A stretch of 64,000 nucleotides of DNA from Streptomyces phaeolivaceus. Lineage in GTDB: Bacteria; Actinomycetota; Actinomycetes; Streptomycetales; Streptomycetaceae. This document shows, in pieces, positions 52,683 to 62,029 of the stretch. The stretch spans positions 6,076,001 to 6,140,000 of the forward strand of contig NZ_CP045096.1 of assembly GCF_009184865.1 (NCBI RefSeq). Reading direction: 5' to 3'. The notes under the pieces are model-generated. The model was not told the origin of the DNA and did no database searches. It saw only the letters and a list, made by a program, of their open reading frames with translations. Positions within the stretch are counted from its first letter, which is position 1; the number at the start of each line of letters is the position of its first letter. The position numbers and the translations under genes are program-made.

Positions 52683-53651
52683 ATGGCGCTGCCGATTGCC
52701 CGGACCCGGTACGAGGCCGAGGCCTACGTCATGCTGTACGCCTGTGTCTGCGGTCACCATGAGTTCGACCCCGAGCGTGTCGACGACGTTTCGGTCGGAC
52801 GGCACGGAGCCAGCGAGTGGCACGGTGTGTGCGGGTCCTGCGGCCACTCCCGTCTGTTCGTCTTCGGCCGGCCGGCCGGTGAACCCACCGAACGCGGCCA
52901 CGAATTCCTCTACGGTGGCCGTGAGCCTTCGCAACTCCTCGACGCGGGTTGCTGGATGGCACTCGCTCTCGACTATGCGGCTGCCGCCCGGGGCGCCGCG
53001 AGGCCGCCGGGCGTGGGTCCCTTCACCCGGGTGCTCCACGCGGAGTGGACGTGGGCGGCGGCGGCCGTCGCCGAGGCGGCGAAGTTCGTTGAGCCCTCCG
53101 TCGGCCATGTGCCGCCGGAGACGTTGCTGTCGGGCCTGGGCCTTCGGGTCCGCGCCACCGCGCCGCGGGGTGCGTTCAGTCGTCGCGCGTTGCAGCGGCG
53201 CTTCAACCGCTATCGCAGGGGACGCGCCGTCGGGGACGAGCAGCGCTGGCTGCGTCGTCTGGAGAAACCCCCTCAGGTGCCCGAACTGCCCGGCATGGCA
53301 TGGTTCCACCTGGTCAAGGCGATCGTCGAACGCTGCCACCTGCTGCAGGAGACCGGTGATTTGTCGGTTGTGCTGGACCGGGAGGCACTGTTGGAGGCAC
53401 TGGCGCTGACCGGACCGAACAGCGGGATCGACGAGCTGGGCGCCCAGGTCTGCGGAACGCTGCACTGGCTTCGTCATGGCGCACTGGCCATGGCCGGCGA
53501 ACCCGCTGCCGACGACCTGGCCAGTGCGCTGCGCTGCTACCGCCCGCTGCAGGACCTGGCAGCCCGGAGACCGGGCGGGGCCACGCCGCTCACCTTCCCC
53601 TCCCAGGTGCCCCGGGCGCTACGGCTGGTGCTGGAGTGCCGCGAGGGCTGA
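52683..53651 (+). CDS. Zinc-ribbon protein of the CHAT cassette
   Basis: This 322-residue protein has an N-terminal zinc-ribbon-like pair (YACVCGHHEF near residue 20, HGVCGSCGHSRLFVFG near 50). An all-alpha remainder follows (AEWTWAAAAVAEAAKFVEP, RRALQRRFNRYRRGRAVGDE, AWFHLVKAIVERCHLLQET). No catalytic motif is seen. The zinc ribbon suggests nucleic acid or protein recognition, for example a sensor feeding the CHAT protease encoded 81 bp downstream. That is inference. Confidence 0.7.
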   Translation: MALPIARTRYEAEAYVMLYACVCGHHEFDPERVDDVSVGRHGASEWHGVCGSCGHSRLFVFGRPAGEPTERGHEFLYGGREPSQLLDAGCWMALALDYAAAARGAARPPGVGPFTRVLHAEWTWAAAAVAEAAKFVEPSVGHVPPETLLSGLGLRVRATAPRGAFSRRALQRRFNRYRRGRAVGDEQRWLRRLEKPPQVPELPGMAWFHLVKAIVERCHLLQETGDLSVVLDREALLEALALTGPNSGIDELGAQVCGTLHWLRHGALAMAGEPAADDLASALRCYRPLQDLAARRPGGATPLTFPSQVPRALRLVLECREG

Positions 53652-53732
53652 CGCACAGGGAACGACCTCGTACAAGGAACGACCTCGTACAAGAACTGCC
53701 GGATGGGAAGGAAGGGAAGGGTGCAAGGCCCG

Positions 53733-56700
53733 ATGACTCGGCCGCCACTCGTCGAAAGTCTCCGCGCGGCCGTCCACCGGCACGATCGGAAGGCCGCCGA
53801 CCGCGCCGTTGCAGGCCTGCTGCGCCGGGAAGCCGAAGTGCGGCGGACGCGCGCGCTGGACAACGTGGCAGTCAACGCTCTGGGCGCGGCGCTCGCACTG
53901 GTGAGCCCCCGGCGACTCAACGACACGATCGTGTTGCTGGTGGCAGCGGTCGAAAACGTGACGCCCCCGGACTCCTTCCGGATCCGGGTCCTTCTGCCGT
54001 TCCTCACCCGGCTGTTCGAACGGGCGACGGCCTCCGGCGAACCCGAGGCCCTGGACGCCCTGCTCCATCTCACCGAGGCCCTGGAACGGATCCCGAACGA
54101 ACGGCCCGAGATCCAGGTCCTCACCGGCTTCTACCGGGCCCAAGCCTGGCTCCAGCGGTACGCGAGCGACGACGGCACTCTCTCCGACCTGGACGGGGCT
54201 GTCACCGCCTTGCGCGCCACGGAACAGCGGGCCTCGACGAGAGCCCCGGAGGCGATGGGCCGTCTGGAGGTGCTCGAGCTGCTCGCTTCCTCCCTTGCCC
54301 TGCGGGGAGAGCTGACCGACAGCGGTCAGGACATCGACGACGCGGTCGACACCGCGGAACGGGCCCTGGAACTGGCCCGGCGCACAGAGCCCGCGCGCTG
54401 CTCCGAACACCAGGCGGCGGTGGCACGCAATCTTTCGTGGCGCTACGAGCGGTGCGGGCGTTCCCAGGACCTCGACCGGGCCCAGCCGCTGGCCGAACAG
54501 GCCCTGGCCGTAGACCGCGACAACGCCGACCGGCTGAGGCTGCTCGGCGACGTACTCCGTCAGCGCGGTGTCGCGGAAGTCCGGGAGGACACGCTCCGCC
54601 GGGCCATCGGGCTGCTTCGCAAGGCTGTCGAGGTCTCACCGGCGGACCCGGACGTACGAGCCAGCCTGGCGCTGGCGGTGGCCGGTGTGTATGACCTGAC
54701 GGACGACAGCAGGGAACTGCGCGAGTCGCTCGCGCTGCAGCGGTCGGCGGTTCGCGACACTCCGCGCACAGAGCCCGTCCGCGCCAGATACCTGTGCACG
54801 CTCGGCGTCGGGCTGACCCAGTACTTCGAGCGGTACGGCGACCTCGACTCCCTCGACGAGAGCATCGAGACACTGCGCGACGGGCTGGCGACCGCAGGCG
54901 ATGAGCACCCGGTACGTCCCGCCTTGGCCAACGCCCTGGCGACGGCGCTGGAGTGCCGGTCCCGCACCCGCCGCGGCAAGCGCACCGATCTGCCCAAGGC
55001 CCTCGAACTCCAGCATGGCGTGGTCACCTCGGTGCCCGTCGAGTCCCCGAGAAGGGCCGAGGCGGTGACCGGTCTGAGTCTGCTGCTGCGGCAGTCGCAG
55101 CGGGTCACCGGCAAGGAGAGGCAGGCGACGCGGCTCGGGGAACAGATGCTCGACGAGATCGCGCGCACCGGCACCTTCACCCTCCCGCCCGTGCTTCCGT
55201 CCGGCTCCGGCGATCCGAGCCCACTTCGCGAGGCGGTACGACTGGCACGTTCGGCTCTGGCCGACACGCCTGCGGGCGGAGCCCAGCAGGCTGTCCGGCT
55301 GACCAGCCTCGGGCAAGCGCAGGCAGAGCTCTTCGAGGCCACCAAGGATCCCGCCGACCGCGCGCGGGCCGTTCAGACCCTCGCCACGGCAACCCGGAGT
55401 TCCACCGCGAGCGCCCACATCCGGGCCATCGCGGGCCGGTCCTGGGGACGACTGGCCGCGGACGCGGCCGACTGGGCGTCCGCCGCCGAAGCCTACGGCG
55501 CCGCCGTCAAGGCCTACGCGGCGCTCGGTGACAGCGAACTGGAGCGCGGCGACCAGGAGTTCAACCTGCGGAGCTATCGGCATTTCGCAAGCAACGCCGC
55601 CGCCAGTGAGCTGCGGTACAGCGGCGACGCCGCCGCGGCGCTCGAAGTGCTGGAAGCCGGCCGCGGAGTGCTCCTGGCACGCGCCCTGGACGACGGCACA
55701 GGCCCGGCGTCGTCGGCGCGCTCTCCCTCACCCGGGGCACGCGAGCCCGTGTCCGTCGACCTCGCCCCTCCTCGTGTCGCGGAGTCGGGACCGCTGGTGG
55801 CCGTGAACGTGAGCGAGTACGGATGCCACGCGCTGCTGGTCACCACGGCCGGGGTGTCGACGGTGCCGCTGCCCGACCTGACGACGACCGCCGTCGAGGA
55901 GCGGGCCGAGGCCTTTCTCACGGCCCTGCACATCCTGGCCGGCGGCGACCGCTTCGATCCCCTGGACGCCCAGGCTGCGGGCCGCTTCGTCAACCGCACG
56001 CTCGGGTGGCTGTGGGACACCGTGGCTGAGCCGGTGCTGACAGCCCTCGGCCTTGCCGACGCACCGCACGGAGCAGAGACGCTGCCCCGGCTGTGGCTGA
56101 TGCCGACCGGGCCCCTGGGAGTGCTGCCCTTGCACGCCGCGGGCCACCATACCGCCGCGGACCGCCGTACCCTCCTCGATCGCGCGGTGCCGTCGTACAC
56201 CACCACCGTGCGCGCTCTGGTCCACTCCCGTCGACGTATCGGAACCGGCTCCGGCAGACCTCCCATCAGATTTCCCGTGAAACCCCTGGCGGTCTGTGTT
56301 CCCCGGCTGCCGGACGCCCCCGAGTTGCCGGCGGCGGAGTGGGAGGTGGCGAGCCTGCGGACGCGGCTCACCGGGCTGCGGGAACTGCGTGAGGGCGACG
56401 CGCGCCGCGCCGACGTGCGGACCATGCTCGCCCAGAGCGACTGGGTCCACTTCGCATGCCATGCGACCAGCAACCTCGATCAGCCGTCGGCCAGCCGACT
56501 CCACCTGGCCGACGGTCCGTTGTCCGTCGCCGACCTGACGGCGATCCGGGCCCCGGACGCGTTCCTCGCCTACCTGTCGGCCTGCGGCACCGGTCGCCCC
56601 GGTGTGAACCTGCCGGACGAGGTCATCCACATGTCCTCGGCGTTCCACATGATCGGATACCCGCATGTCGTGTCCACCCTCTGGCCGGTGGGCGACAGGG

Positions 56701-56855
56701 CCGCTGCCACGATCGCGGACGACGTGTACAAGGAGATGCTGGTCGAGGGAACGGAACCGGCTCGCGCCGTCCACGCCGCAGTACGAAACCTCCGGGACAC
56801 CAACGAGGGCTACAGGCCGACTCAGTGGGCCTCACACATTCACACCGGGCCGTAG
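53733..56855 (+). CDS. TPR-CHAT (caspase-like) protease
   Basis: This protein of about 1040 residues has many TPR-like helical repeats over residues 1-640 (for example LAEQALAVDRDNADRLRLLG and GLLRKAVEVSPADPDVRASL) and a C-terminal CHAT peptidase domain. The catalytic His lies in WVHFACHATSNLDQPSASRL (about residue 910) and the catalytic Cys in FLAYLSACGTGRPGVNLPDE (about 950), followed by HMSSAFHMIGYPHVVSTLWP. Both catalytic residues are present. CHAT proteases act as effectors in several defence systems, activated by partner proteins. The ATG 53733 is preferred, but an in-frame ATG at 53703 is possible. The gene follows the zinc-ribbon gene on the same strand. Confidence 0.85.
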   Translation: MTRPPLVESLRAAVHRHDRKAADRAVAGLLRREAEVRRTRALDNVAVNALGAALALVSPRRLNDTIVLLVAAVENVTPPDSFRIRVLLPFLTRLFERATASGEPEALDALLHLTEALERIPNERPEIQVLTGFYRAQAWLQRYASDDGTLSDLDGAVTALRATEQRASTRAPEAMGRLEVLELLASSLALRGELTDSGQDIDDAVDTAERALELARRTEPARCSEHQAAVARNLSWRYERCGRSQDLDRAQPLAEQALAVDRDNADRLRLLGDVLRQRGVAEVREDTLRRAIGLLRKAVEVSPADPDVRASLALAVAGVYDLTDDSRELRESLALQRSAVRDTPRTEPVRARYLCTLGVGLTQYFERYGDLDSLDESIETLRDGLATAGDEHPVRPALANALATALECRSRTRRGKRTDLPKALELQHGVVTSVPVESPRRAEAVTGLSLLLRQSQRVTGKERQATRLGEQMLDEIARTGTFTLPPVLPSGSGDPSPLREAVRLARSALADTPAGGAQQAVRLTSLGQAQAELFEATKDPADRARAVQTLATATRSSTASAHIRAIAGRSWGRLAADAADWASAAEAYGAAVKAYAALGDSELERGDQEFNLRSYRHFASNAAASELRYSGDAAAALEVLEAGRGVLLARALDDGTGPASSARSPSPGAREPVSVDLAPPRVAESGPLVAVNVSEYGCHALLVTTAGVSTVPLPDLTTTAVEERAEAFLTALHILAGGDRFDPLDAQAAGRFVNRTLGWLWDTVAEPVLTALGLADAPHGAETLPRLWLMPTGPLGVLPLHAAGHHTAADRRTLLDRAVPSYTTTVRALVHSRRRIGTGSGRPPIRFPVKPLAVCVPRLPDAPELPAAEWEVASLRTRLTGLRELREGDARRADVRTMLAQSDWVHFACHATSNLDQPSASRLHLADGPLSVADLTAIRAPDAFLAYLSACGTGRPGVNLPDEVIHMSSAFHMIGYPHVVSTLWPVGDRAAATIADDVYKEMLVEGTEPARAVHAAVRNLRDTNEGYRPTQWASHIHTGP

Positions 56856-57155
56856 GCAACGGTCGGTTTATCCGCGGGTGCCCCGTGTGGTGTCTCTGGC
56901 CCTGCGCGGTGAGGACTTCCGGGCCACGTTCACCCCGACCGCACCGACGCTCGCCTCGGCGCCGAGGCAGATGGTGCGGGTGATCCGTGAAGGTGCGGCC
57001 GGCCGCCACTGTGGTCCGCCGTGTCGTCGACGCGCTGCCTACGGCTGTCGTATCCCCGGCCCCTCTGGAACGACTCCTCCAGCGTGCGAGCCGGGAAGCT
57101 GCGCTGCCCGGCACCGGTATCTGCGTTTTGCATGCATTGACGTTATACTGCAAGC
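56856..57155. promoter_or_regulatory. Spacer with leaderless promoter of the vapBC-like operon
   Basis: No gene is seen in the first 260 bp. The end contains a TATACT -10 box (57144-57149) 6 bp before the antitoxin ATG, so transcription should begin at or next to the ATG and the mRNA would be leaderless. TTGCA (57128-57132) and TGCAA (57149-57153) form a dyad around the -10 box, a fitting operator for the antitoxin. Confidence 0.55.
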
Positions 57156-57386
57156 ATGACTGCTCTGACGATTCGGGACGTCCCGGATGACCAGATCCAG
57201 ACCTTGAAGGTTCGTGCCGCCCAGGCCGGCCAGTCCCTCCAGGCTTACTTCCTCGATCTCATCGCGCGCGAGACGTCCAAGCCCACCATGGCGGAGATGG
57301 TGGCGCGCCTGAACCGGGAGACCACGGCCAGTGTCAGCACGGAGGACGTGCTGGCCGCGATCGACGAGGCCAGGACCGGGAGGTGA
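57156..57386 (+). CDS. vapB: Ribbon-helix-helix antitoxin (FitA/VapB type)
   Basis: This 76-residue protein starts MTALTIRDVPDDQIQTLKVR, the beta strand and helix of FitA/Arc-type ribbon-helix-helix proteins, followed by AAQAGQSLQAYFLDLIARET. The acidic C-terminal tail (SVSTEDVLAAIDEARTGR) would block the toxin active site. Its stop overlaps the toxin GTG by 4 bp (GTGA), as usual for such pairs. The start lies 6 bp behind a -10 box, suggesting leaderless translation. Confidence 0.85.
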   Translation: MTALTIRDVPDDQIQTLKVRAAQAGQSLQAYFLDLIARETSKPTMAEMVARLNRETTASVSTEDVLAAIDEARTGR

Positions 57387-57793
57387 GTGAGACGGTCGTC
57401 ATGGACTGTTCCGCTCTCGTGCACTTCCTCACCAACCGCGACCCGCTCGGCCTTGCCGTCCGCACCCGGGTGGGTGCCGCCGATGCCGTCGCCGTGCCCA
57501 CGCTCATCGACTACGAGATCCAGTCCGCGCTCCTCGGTATGAGGAGAGGGGGCAAGCTCACGGCGCGTGAAGTGGACCAGGCTATTGATGCCTACCGGCA
57601 GCTCCCAGTCGTCCGACACGAGACGCTCATCCTCTGGGATCGGGTTCAGGCTCTCCACGGGAACCTGAGCGCCTACGATGCCCAGTACGTTGCCTTGGCC
57701 GAGGCTCTCGCCGCAACGCTGATCACCAGTGATGCGAGGATCGAACGGAGCGGTGCCGCGAAATGCGGCATCGAGGTCTTCGCCTCGAACTGA
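57383..57793 (+). CDS. vapC: PIN-domain ribonuclease toxin (VapC type)
   Basis: This 136-residue PIN protein shows the acidic tetrad: VVMDCSALVHFLTNRD (Asp), TLIDYEIQSALLGMRR (Glu), LSAYDAQYVALAEALAATL (Asp) and LITSDARIERS (Asp). VapC toxins cut tRNA or rRNA and are held inactive by their antitoxin. The GTG at 57383 overlaps the antitoxin stop. All four acidic residues are present, so it should be active. It ends 130 bp before the left part of repeat C. Confidence 0.88.
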   Translation: MSETVVMDCSALVHFLTNRDPLGLAVRTRVGAADAVAVPTLIDYEIQSALLGMRRGGKLTAREVDQAIDAYRQLPVVRHETLILWDRVQALHGNLSAYDAQYVALAEALAATLITSDARIERSGAAKCGIEVFASN

Positions 57794-57923
57794 TGGCGGC
57801 GCGGTTGTGGGGCCGGCGATTCAGGACGGCACGCGCGGGGCTGGTGAAAGACCGGCAAGTCGCCTGTTGGAGGTCACCTACAACTCGACCCCAACACCTC
57901 GCTTCCCTGCTCAGTGACGCCCC

Positions 57924-58070
57924 CGGTGGCCAGCCGGTGGCCGGACGCCTTTGGACGGCGCGGCACGAGGCATCACCGATCAGGACGCCGCAGCCGCTCT
58001 GATCAGGCAGAACAGCACCAGGCAGCACCACCGGGCAGCACCACCGGGCACCACCCGACACGATCCCTCG
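57924..58070 (+). repeat. Attachment-site-like repeat C, left part
   Basis: GGTGGCCAGCCGGTGGCCGG and CGCCTTTGGACG, then CTCTGATCAGGC and ACACGATCCCTC match the first 140 bp of copies A and B. The match stops where the tRNA-like part should begin. A 13-bp tandem duplication (GCAGCACCACCGG, twice) lies inside at about 58023-58048. The missing right part is found 3.96 kb further on. Confidence 0.75.
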
Positions 58071-58094
58071 CGCGATCCGGAGCCCGTGTGGTGA

Positions 58095-58125
58095 ATAGAT
58101 GCATCTATAATAACTGTATCTATAT
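58095..58125 (+). promoter_or_regulatory. Promoter with palindromic operator before the AAA ATPase gene
   Basis: ATAGATGCATCTAT (58095-58108) is a perfect 14-bp palindrome. It overlaps a consensus TATAAT box at 58106-58111. The surrounding 40 bp are strikingly AT-rich for this genome. A dimeric repressor bound here would block transcription. Confidence 0.6.
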
Positions 58126-58140
58126 ATGGGAGCTGGTGCT

Positions 58141-59610
58141 GTGGACAAGCCCGCCGAGATGTTCGACCGTGTCTTCGAATGGGCCGAGCTGACCCGGTTC
58201 GCTACCCTGCCGGGCCCGCGCGCCACGCTGGGCGTGGTCTCCGGCCGCCGCCGACAGGGCAAGACCTTCCTGCTCGACGCAGTCACTCGTGCCAGTGGCG
58301 GCTTCATGTTCACCGCCACCGAGACCACCGAGGCCGACGCCTTGCGGCAGTTCGGTGAGGCACTCGCCCGTTATCGCGGGCAGCCCACTCCGTTCCGTTT
58401 CGCGCACTGGGACGAGGCGGTCACGGAGCTCATGCGCATCGCCGACGCGGGCGGCCCCACCGTGGCGGTCATCGACGAGTTCCCCTTCCTCGCCAAGGCA
58501 TCTCCCTCGCTGCCCTCGATCATCCAGCGCGCCCTCGATCCTGCCGCCCAGCACACCAACACTCCGGTGCGTCTCCTGCTGTGCGGCTCCGCGCTGTCGT
58601 TCATGGGACGGTTGCTGTCCGGCAATGCTCCGCTGCGTGGCCGGGCCGGCCTCGAACTCGTGGTCCCGACCCTGGACTTCCGGCTCGCGGCCGAGTTCTG
58701 GCAGATCGACGACCCGCGCACCGCGCTCCTGACCCATGCCGTCGTCGGGGGTACGCCCGCCTACCGCCGTGAGTTCACCCAGGGGGACACCCCTGCCGGG
58801 CCGGACGACTTCGACGACTGGGTCGTCCGTGCCGTCCTCAACCCGGCGCGTCCGCTCTTCCGGGAAGCCCGCTACCTTCTCGCCGAGGAACCTGAACTCC
58901 ACGACACCGCGCTGTACCACTCGGTGCTGGCAGCCATTGCCGCCGGTAACGCCGCTCGTGGTGGCATCGCCGACTACCTGGGGCGCAAGTCCACCGACCT
59001 TGCCCACCCGCTGAGCGTCCTCCAGGACGTGGGCATGATCACCCACGAGGCCGACGCCTTCCGCCGTAACCGCTCCGCCTACCGCATCGCCGAACCGCTC
59101 GTCACCTTCTACCACGCGGTCATGCGCCCGGCCTGGGGCGATCTGGAACGCCCCGGGCGGGCGCCCGACGTGTGGCGCCGCGCCCAGTCCACGTTCCGCG
59201 GCAAGGTCGTCGGCCCGCACTTCGAGCAGGTCTGCCGGGAATGGGCCCGCTGGCACGCGGCCCCCGATACTCACGGCGGACATGTCACGCGGGTCGCCGG
59301 CGGGACCGTCAACGACCCCGCCGCCCGGACCAGCCACGAAGTCGACGTCGCCGTCCACGGTGAGACCCACGGCGGCGGCCAGGCGCTGCTGGCCATCGGC
59401 GAAGCGAAGTGGAGCGATGTGATGGGACTCGGCCACCTGGAACGCCTGCGGCACATCCGCTCCCTCCTGACCAGGAACGGCATGGCCACCGCAGCGACAC
59501 GGCTGTACTGCTTCAGCGGCACCGGCTTCACCGATGAACTGCATCACCTCGCGGAGGACGATCCCGCGATCCAACTGATCGACCTGACCCGCCTTTACCA
59601 CGGAGAGTGA
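58141..59610 (+). CDS. AAA ATPase with C-terminal nuclease-like domain (DUF234-type)
   Basis: This 489-residue protein has Walker A LGVVSGRRRQGKTFLLDAV (about residues 26-44), Walker B VAVIDEFPFLAK (about 110), a sensor-like LLLCGSALSFMGRLL and a winged-helix region (YLGRKSTDLAHPLSVLQDVG). The C-terminal HEVDVAVHGET ... LLAIGEAKWSDV looks like a PD-(D/E)xK nuclease core (Asp, then Glu-x-Lys). This is the architecture of archaeal-type ATPases with DUF234, of unclear role. GTG at 58141 is preferred (GGGAG 8 bp before); an ATG at 58126 in frame is possible. It is the first gene inside split repeat C. Confidence 0.8.
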   Translation: MDKPAEMFDRVFEWAELTRFATLPGPRATLGVVSGRRRQGKTFLLDAVTRASGGFMFTATETTEADALRQFGEALARYRGQPTPFRFAHWDEAVTELMRIADAGGPTVAVIDEFPFLAKASPSLPSIIQRALDPAAQHTNTPVRLLLCGSALSFMGRLLSGNAPLRGRAGLELVVPTLDFRLAAEFWQIDDPRTALLTHAVVGGTPAYRREFTQGDTPAGPDDFDDWVVRAVLNPARPLFREARYLLAEEPELHDTALYHSVLAAIAAGNAARGGIADYLGRKSTDLAHPLSVLQDVGMITHEADAFRRNRSAYRIAEPLVTFYHAVMRPAWGDLERPGRAPDVWRRAQSTFRGKVVGPHFEQVCREWARWHAAPDTHGGHVTRVAGGTVNDPAARTSHEVDVAVHGETHGGGQALLAIGEAKWSDVMGLGHLERLRHIRSLLTRNGMATAATRLYCFSGTGFTDELHHLAEDDPAIQLIDLTRLYHGE

Positions 59611-59865
59611 CTCCCGAACTGCGGTACCGGGGGTCGGTCGGCCGCACCGACCGGTGGACCTGTATGAGGAGTTCGGGCTCTTCGGAGAGGAGGGCGCGGG
59701 CTCGTACGACCGTGCGCGATCCGTCGTCGGACGGTCAGGGCGAGCGCGGGCAGCCACCACGACATGTCGGTGGTGGGCCGCAGATCCTCGGCCGAGAGTG
59801 GTACGTCGCGATTCGGCGGTAGCGTGGCGAGGCGAGCAAGGCTGCGGACAGGCGGGGCGGATTTC
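59611..59865. other. Spacer between the AAA ATPase and the large unknown gene
   Basis: No family-like frame is seen in this 255-bp gap. It should contain the promoter of the downstream gene. The sequence GGCGAGGCGAGCAAGG recurs as a weak repeat near 59826. Confidence 0.35.
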
Positions 59866-61980
59866 ATGCGGATGCGGTACGAAGCCGGGGCCGAGGAGGA
59901 GTTTGAGGCGGCGTGTGGGCTGCTGGTCGACCGGCTGGTGCGGTGGGCCGGGGGGCAGGGGACGCCGGTGGACGCGTTCATGGCGGAGGCGGCGTTGGAC
60001 TACCGGCACCGGGCGACCGTCGACGGTCGGTTGGGGTTGTGGGAGCCGCGGCATGTGGAGGAGTTGCTGCTGCACTGGTTCCCCCAGCAGGTCACCGAGT
60101 TTCCCGGGGAGGAGCCCGGCGACGGTCCGGGCACGTTGCGCACCCTCCTGCGCTTTCTGCACGCCGTGCGGTTGGCGGACCCACGCGGCCCCGCGCTCGA
60201 TGGCTCACTCGGCGCGGTGGACGCGGCCGAGGAATGGTATCCGGAGGCGATGGCGGACCGTGACCGGTGGGGCCTGGCGAAGTTCTGGGCGGTGACCGCT
60301 GCCGAGCAGGGCGTGGACGTCATGGACGGGGCGGCGTTGCAGCGGTTCGCGGAGCGTGCTCAGCGCGGGGAGGTCGCCTACGACCAGCGGGCCCTTGACG
60401 AGATCATGGACCGGCGGCTGAAGGGCCGCGTACCGGTCGACGGGGCCCGGGCTGAGCCGCAGCTGCCGGTGGTGCTGCCTTCGGACAGTGAACTGCGACG
60501 ACCGGCCGAGGCGTCGACGACTGTGGCGCAGTTGCGGAGCCTTGCGGAGTGGGCGGGGCGGGAGGGACGGCTGGTGACGGCAGCGGGGCGGCTGCGGATG
60601 GCCGATGCCCGCGAGCTGGTGGACGTGCTGGGCACCGGGGACAGGACCGAGGGGGTGCGCTCTTCGAACGACCTGCCGCGGCTGGGGCTGTTGGTGGAGT
60701 GGGCGAAGAAGGCGCGGCTGGTCCGGGTCGCCAAGGGCCGTCTGTACGCGGTGGCCAAGGCCCGGCCGGTGCTGGCCGACCCGCTTCAGCTCTGGTCGCG
60801 CGCCTTCGACGCTCTCTTCGAACTGCGGCAGGCCCTGATCGGTGCGCGCAGCGGTTGGCACGTCGAGTCGATGCTCTTCGACGTCTACGACGAGATGCTG
60901 GAGGACGTGCTGAACACGCTTTACAGCCTGCCGTGCCCGATGCCCTGGCCGCGGCTGCGTGACTCCGTGCATCTGAGCTACCGGGCACACTTCCAGCTGG
61001 ACGCCGGCTCGGACCTCCGGCAGCGGATGTGGTTCGAGCACGCCGACCGGGACCTGCGCGCCATGTTCGACGTGCTGGTGGACATGGGCGCGGTCGAGCG
61101 TGAGCAGGGGATGGCCGATCCGGCGTTCCTGGAAACCGATCTCTCCGACGCGGAGGATTTCGGACCTGAACTGCCCGCGGGCCTGCCGCAGGAACTCACA
61201 GAGCTGCTGGGTGTCATGGGAGCGGCAGCGGATCCGGCGGAGGCACGGGAGCGTGACCGCCGCTTGCGTGAGGAGCTGACCGCCGGGCCCGTCGAACTCA
61301 TTCGCCTCACCGAACTGGGAACCCGGGCCGTACGGCAGCGGCTACTGGCGGTCGGCCGGGACGCACCCCTGGTCGGTGAGCTGGTCCAGGCAGCGCCGGC
61401 CGGCTTGCTGGGGGCACTGGCCGAGGAGTACGACCCGGATACCGCCCGTACGGAACTGGCCGGATGGATTTCGGCCCGCAGGGACCGGGCTGCCGCACTG
61501 CGGCAACTTACCGACGCCGTACGGACCATGGCGGGTGCGGCGTTCCGCACGCGTGCCCAGGCGATGCTGGACGTGCTGGCGGTGGCGTGGCCCGACGGCG
61601 AGGGCGAGCGGCTGCTGCGTGCGCTGCGCGATGACGCCGTACTGGCACCGCTCGCTCTGAGCGCGCTGGCGCAACGTGACCTGTTGTCCCCCGAGGACAT
61701 GACCGACGCCGAGCATCTGCTGGTGCTCGCCGAGAGCCTGCTCCAGCTTGTGGAGCTGGCCGGTGGCCCGGGCGGGGCTGGGGAAGCGCTGCGCGCCCAG
61801 GGGCCCGAGGCCAGGGACGCGGTCGCCGCCGCGCTGGACTCCGCGCATCCGGACCGGGCCGGACTTGAGGAACTCCGGCACCTCGCGGCCAGGGCCTGGG
61901 GTACGTCCGCCGTTCGTCATGGCGGCGTCCGCGGGCGTGGGCGTTCCACGGGCAGGGGCGGGCGCAAGCGGCGCCGGTGA
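59866..61980 (+). CDS. Large conserved actinobacterial protein of unknown function
   Basis: This 704-residue soluble protein starts MRMRYEAGAEEEFEAACGLL at the ATG 59866. It contains winged-helix-like segments (LGLLVEWAKKARLVRVAKGR, RLYAVAKARPVLADPLQLW), a long helical C-terminal half (LAEEYDPDTARTELAGWISA) and a basic tail (GVRGRGRSTGRGGRKRRR) that could bind nucleic acid. The general make-up resembles the frameshifted protein at 28701-29965 (both have paired winged-helix-like blocks and a LEELRHLA-like helical end), but I cannot prove homology by eye. It is the last gene before the right part of repeat C. Confidence 0.7.
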   Translation: MRMRYEAGAEEEFEAACGLLVDRLVRWAGGQGTPVDAFMAEAALDYRHRATVDGRLGLWEPRHVEELLLHWFPQQVTEFPGEEPGDGPGTLRTLLRFLHAVRLADPRGPALDGSLGAVDAAEEWYPEAMADRDRWGLAKFWAVTAAEQGVDVMDGAALQRFAERAQRGEVAYDQRALDEIMDRRLKGRVPVDGARAEPQLPVVLPSDSELRRPAEASTTVAQLRSLAEWAGREGRLVTAAGRLRMADARELVDVLGTGDRTEGVRSSNDLPRLGLLVEWAKKARLVRVAKGRLYAVAKARPVLADPLQLWSRAFDALFELRQALIGARSGWHVESMLFDVYDEMLEDVLNTLYSLPCPMPWPRLRDSVHLSYRAHFQLDAGSDLRQRMWFEHADRDLRAMFDVLVDMGAVEREQGMADPAFLETDLSDAEDFGPELPAGLPQELTELLGVMGAAADPAEARERDRRLREELTAGPVELIRLTELGTRAVRQRLLAVGRDAPLVGELVQAAPAGLLGALAEEYDPDTARTELAGWISARRDRAAALRQLTDAVRTMAGAAFRTRAQAMLDVLAVAWPDGEGERLLRALRDDAVLAPLALSALAQRDLLSPEDMTDAEHLLVLAESLLQLVELAGGPGGAGEALRAQGPEARDAVAAALDSAHPDRAGLEELRHLAARAWGTSAVRHGGVRGRGRSTGRGGRKRRR

Positions 61981-62029
61981 ATGGGGGTGCCGCTCGGTTC
62001 GGAGGGCGGTCGTGAGGACCTGGCGGTGC

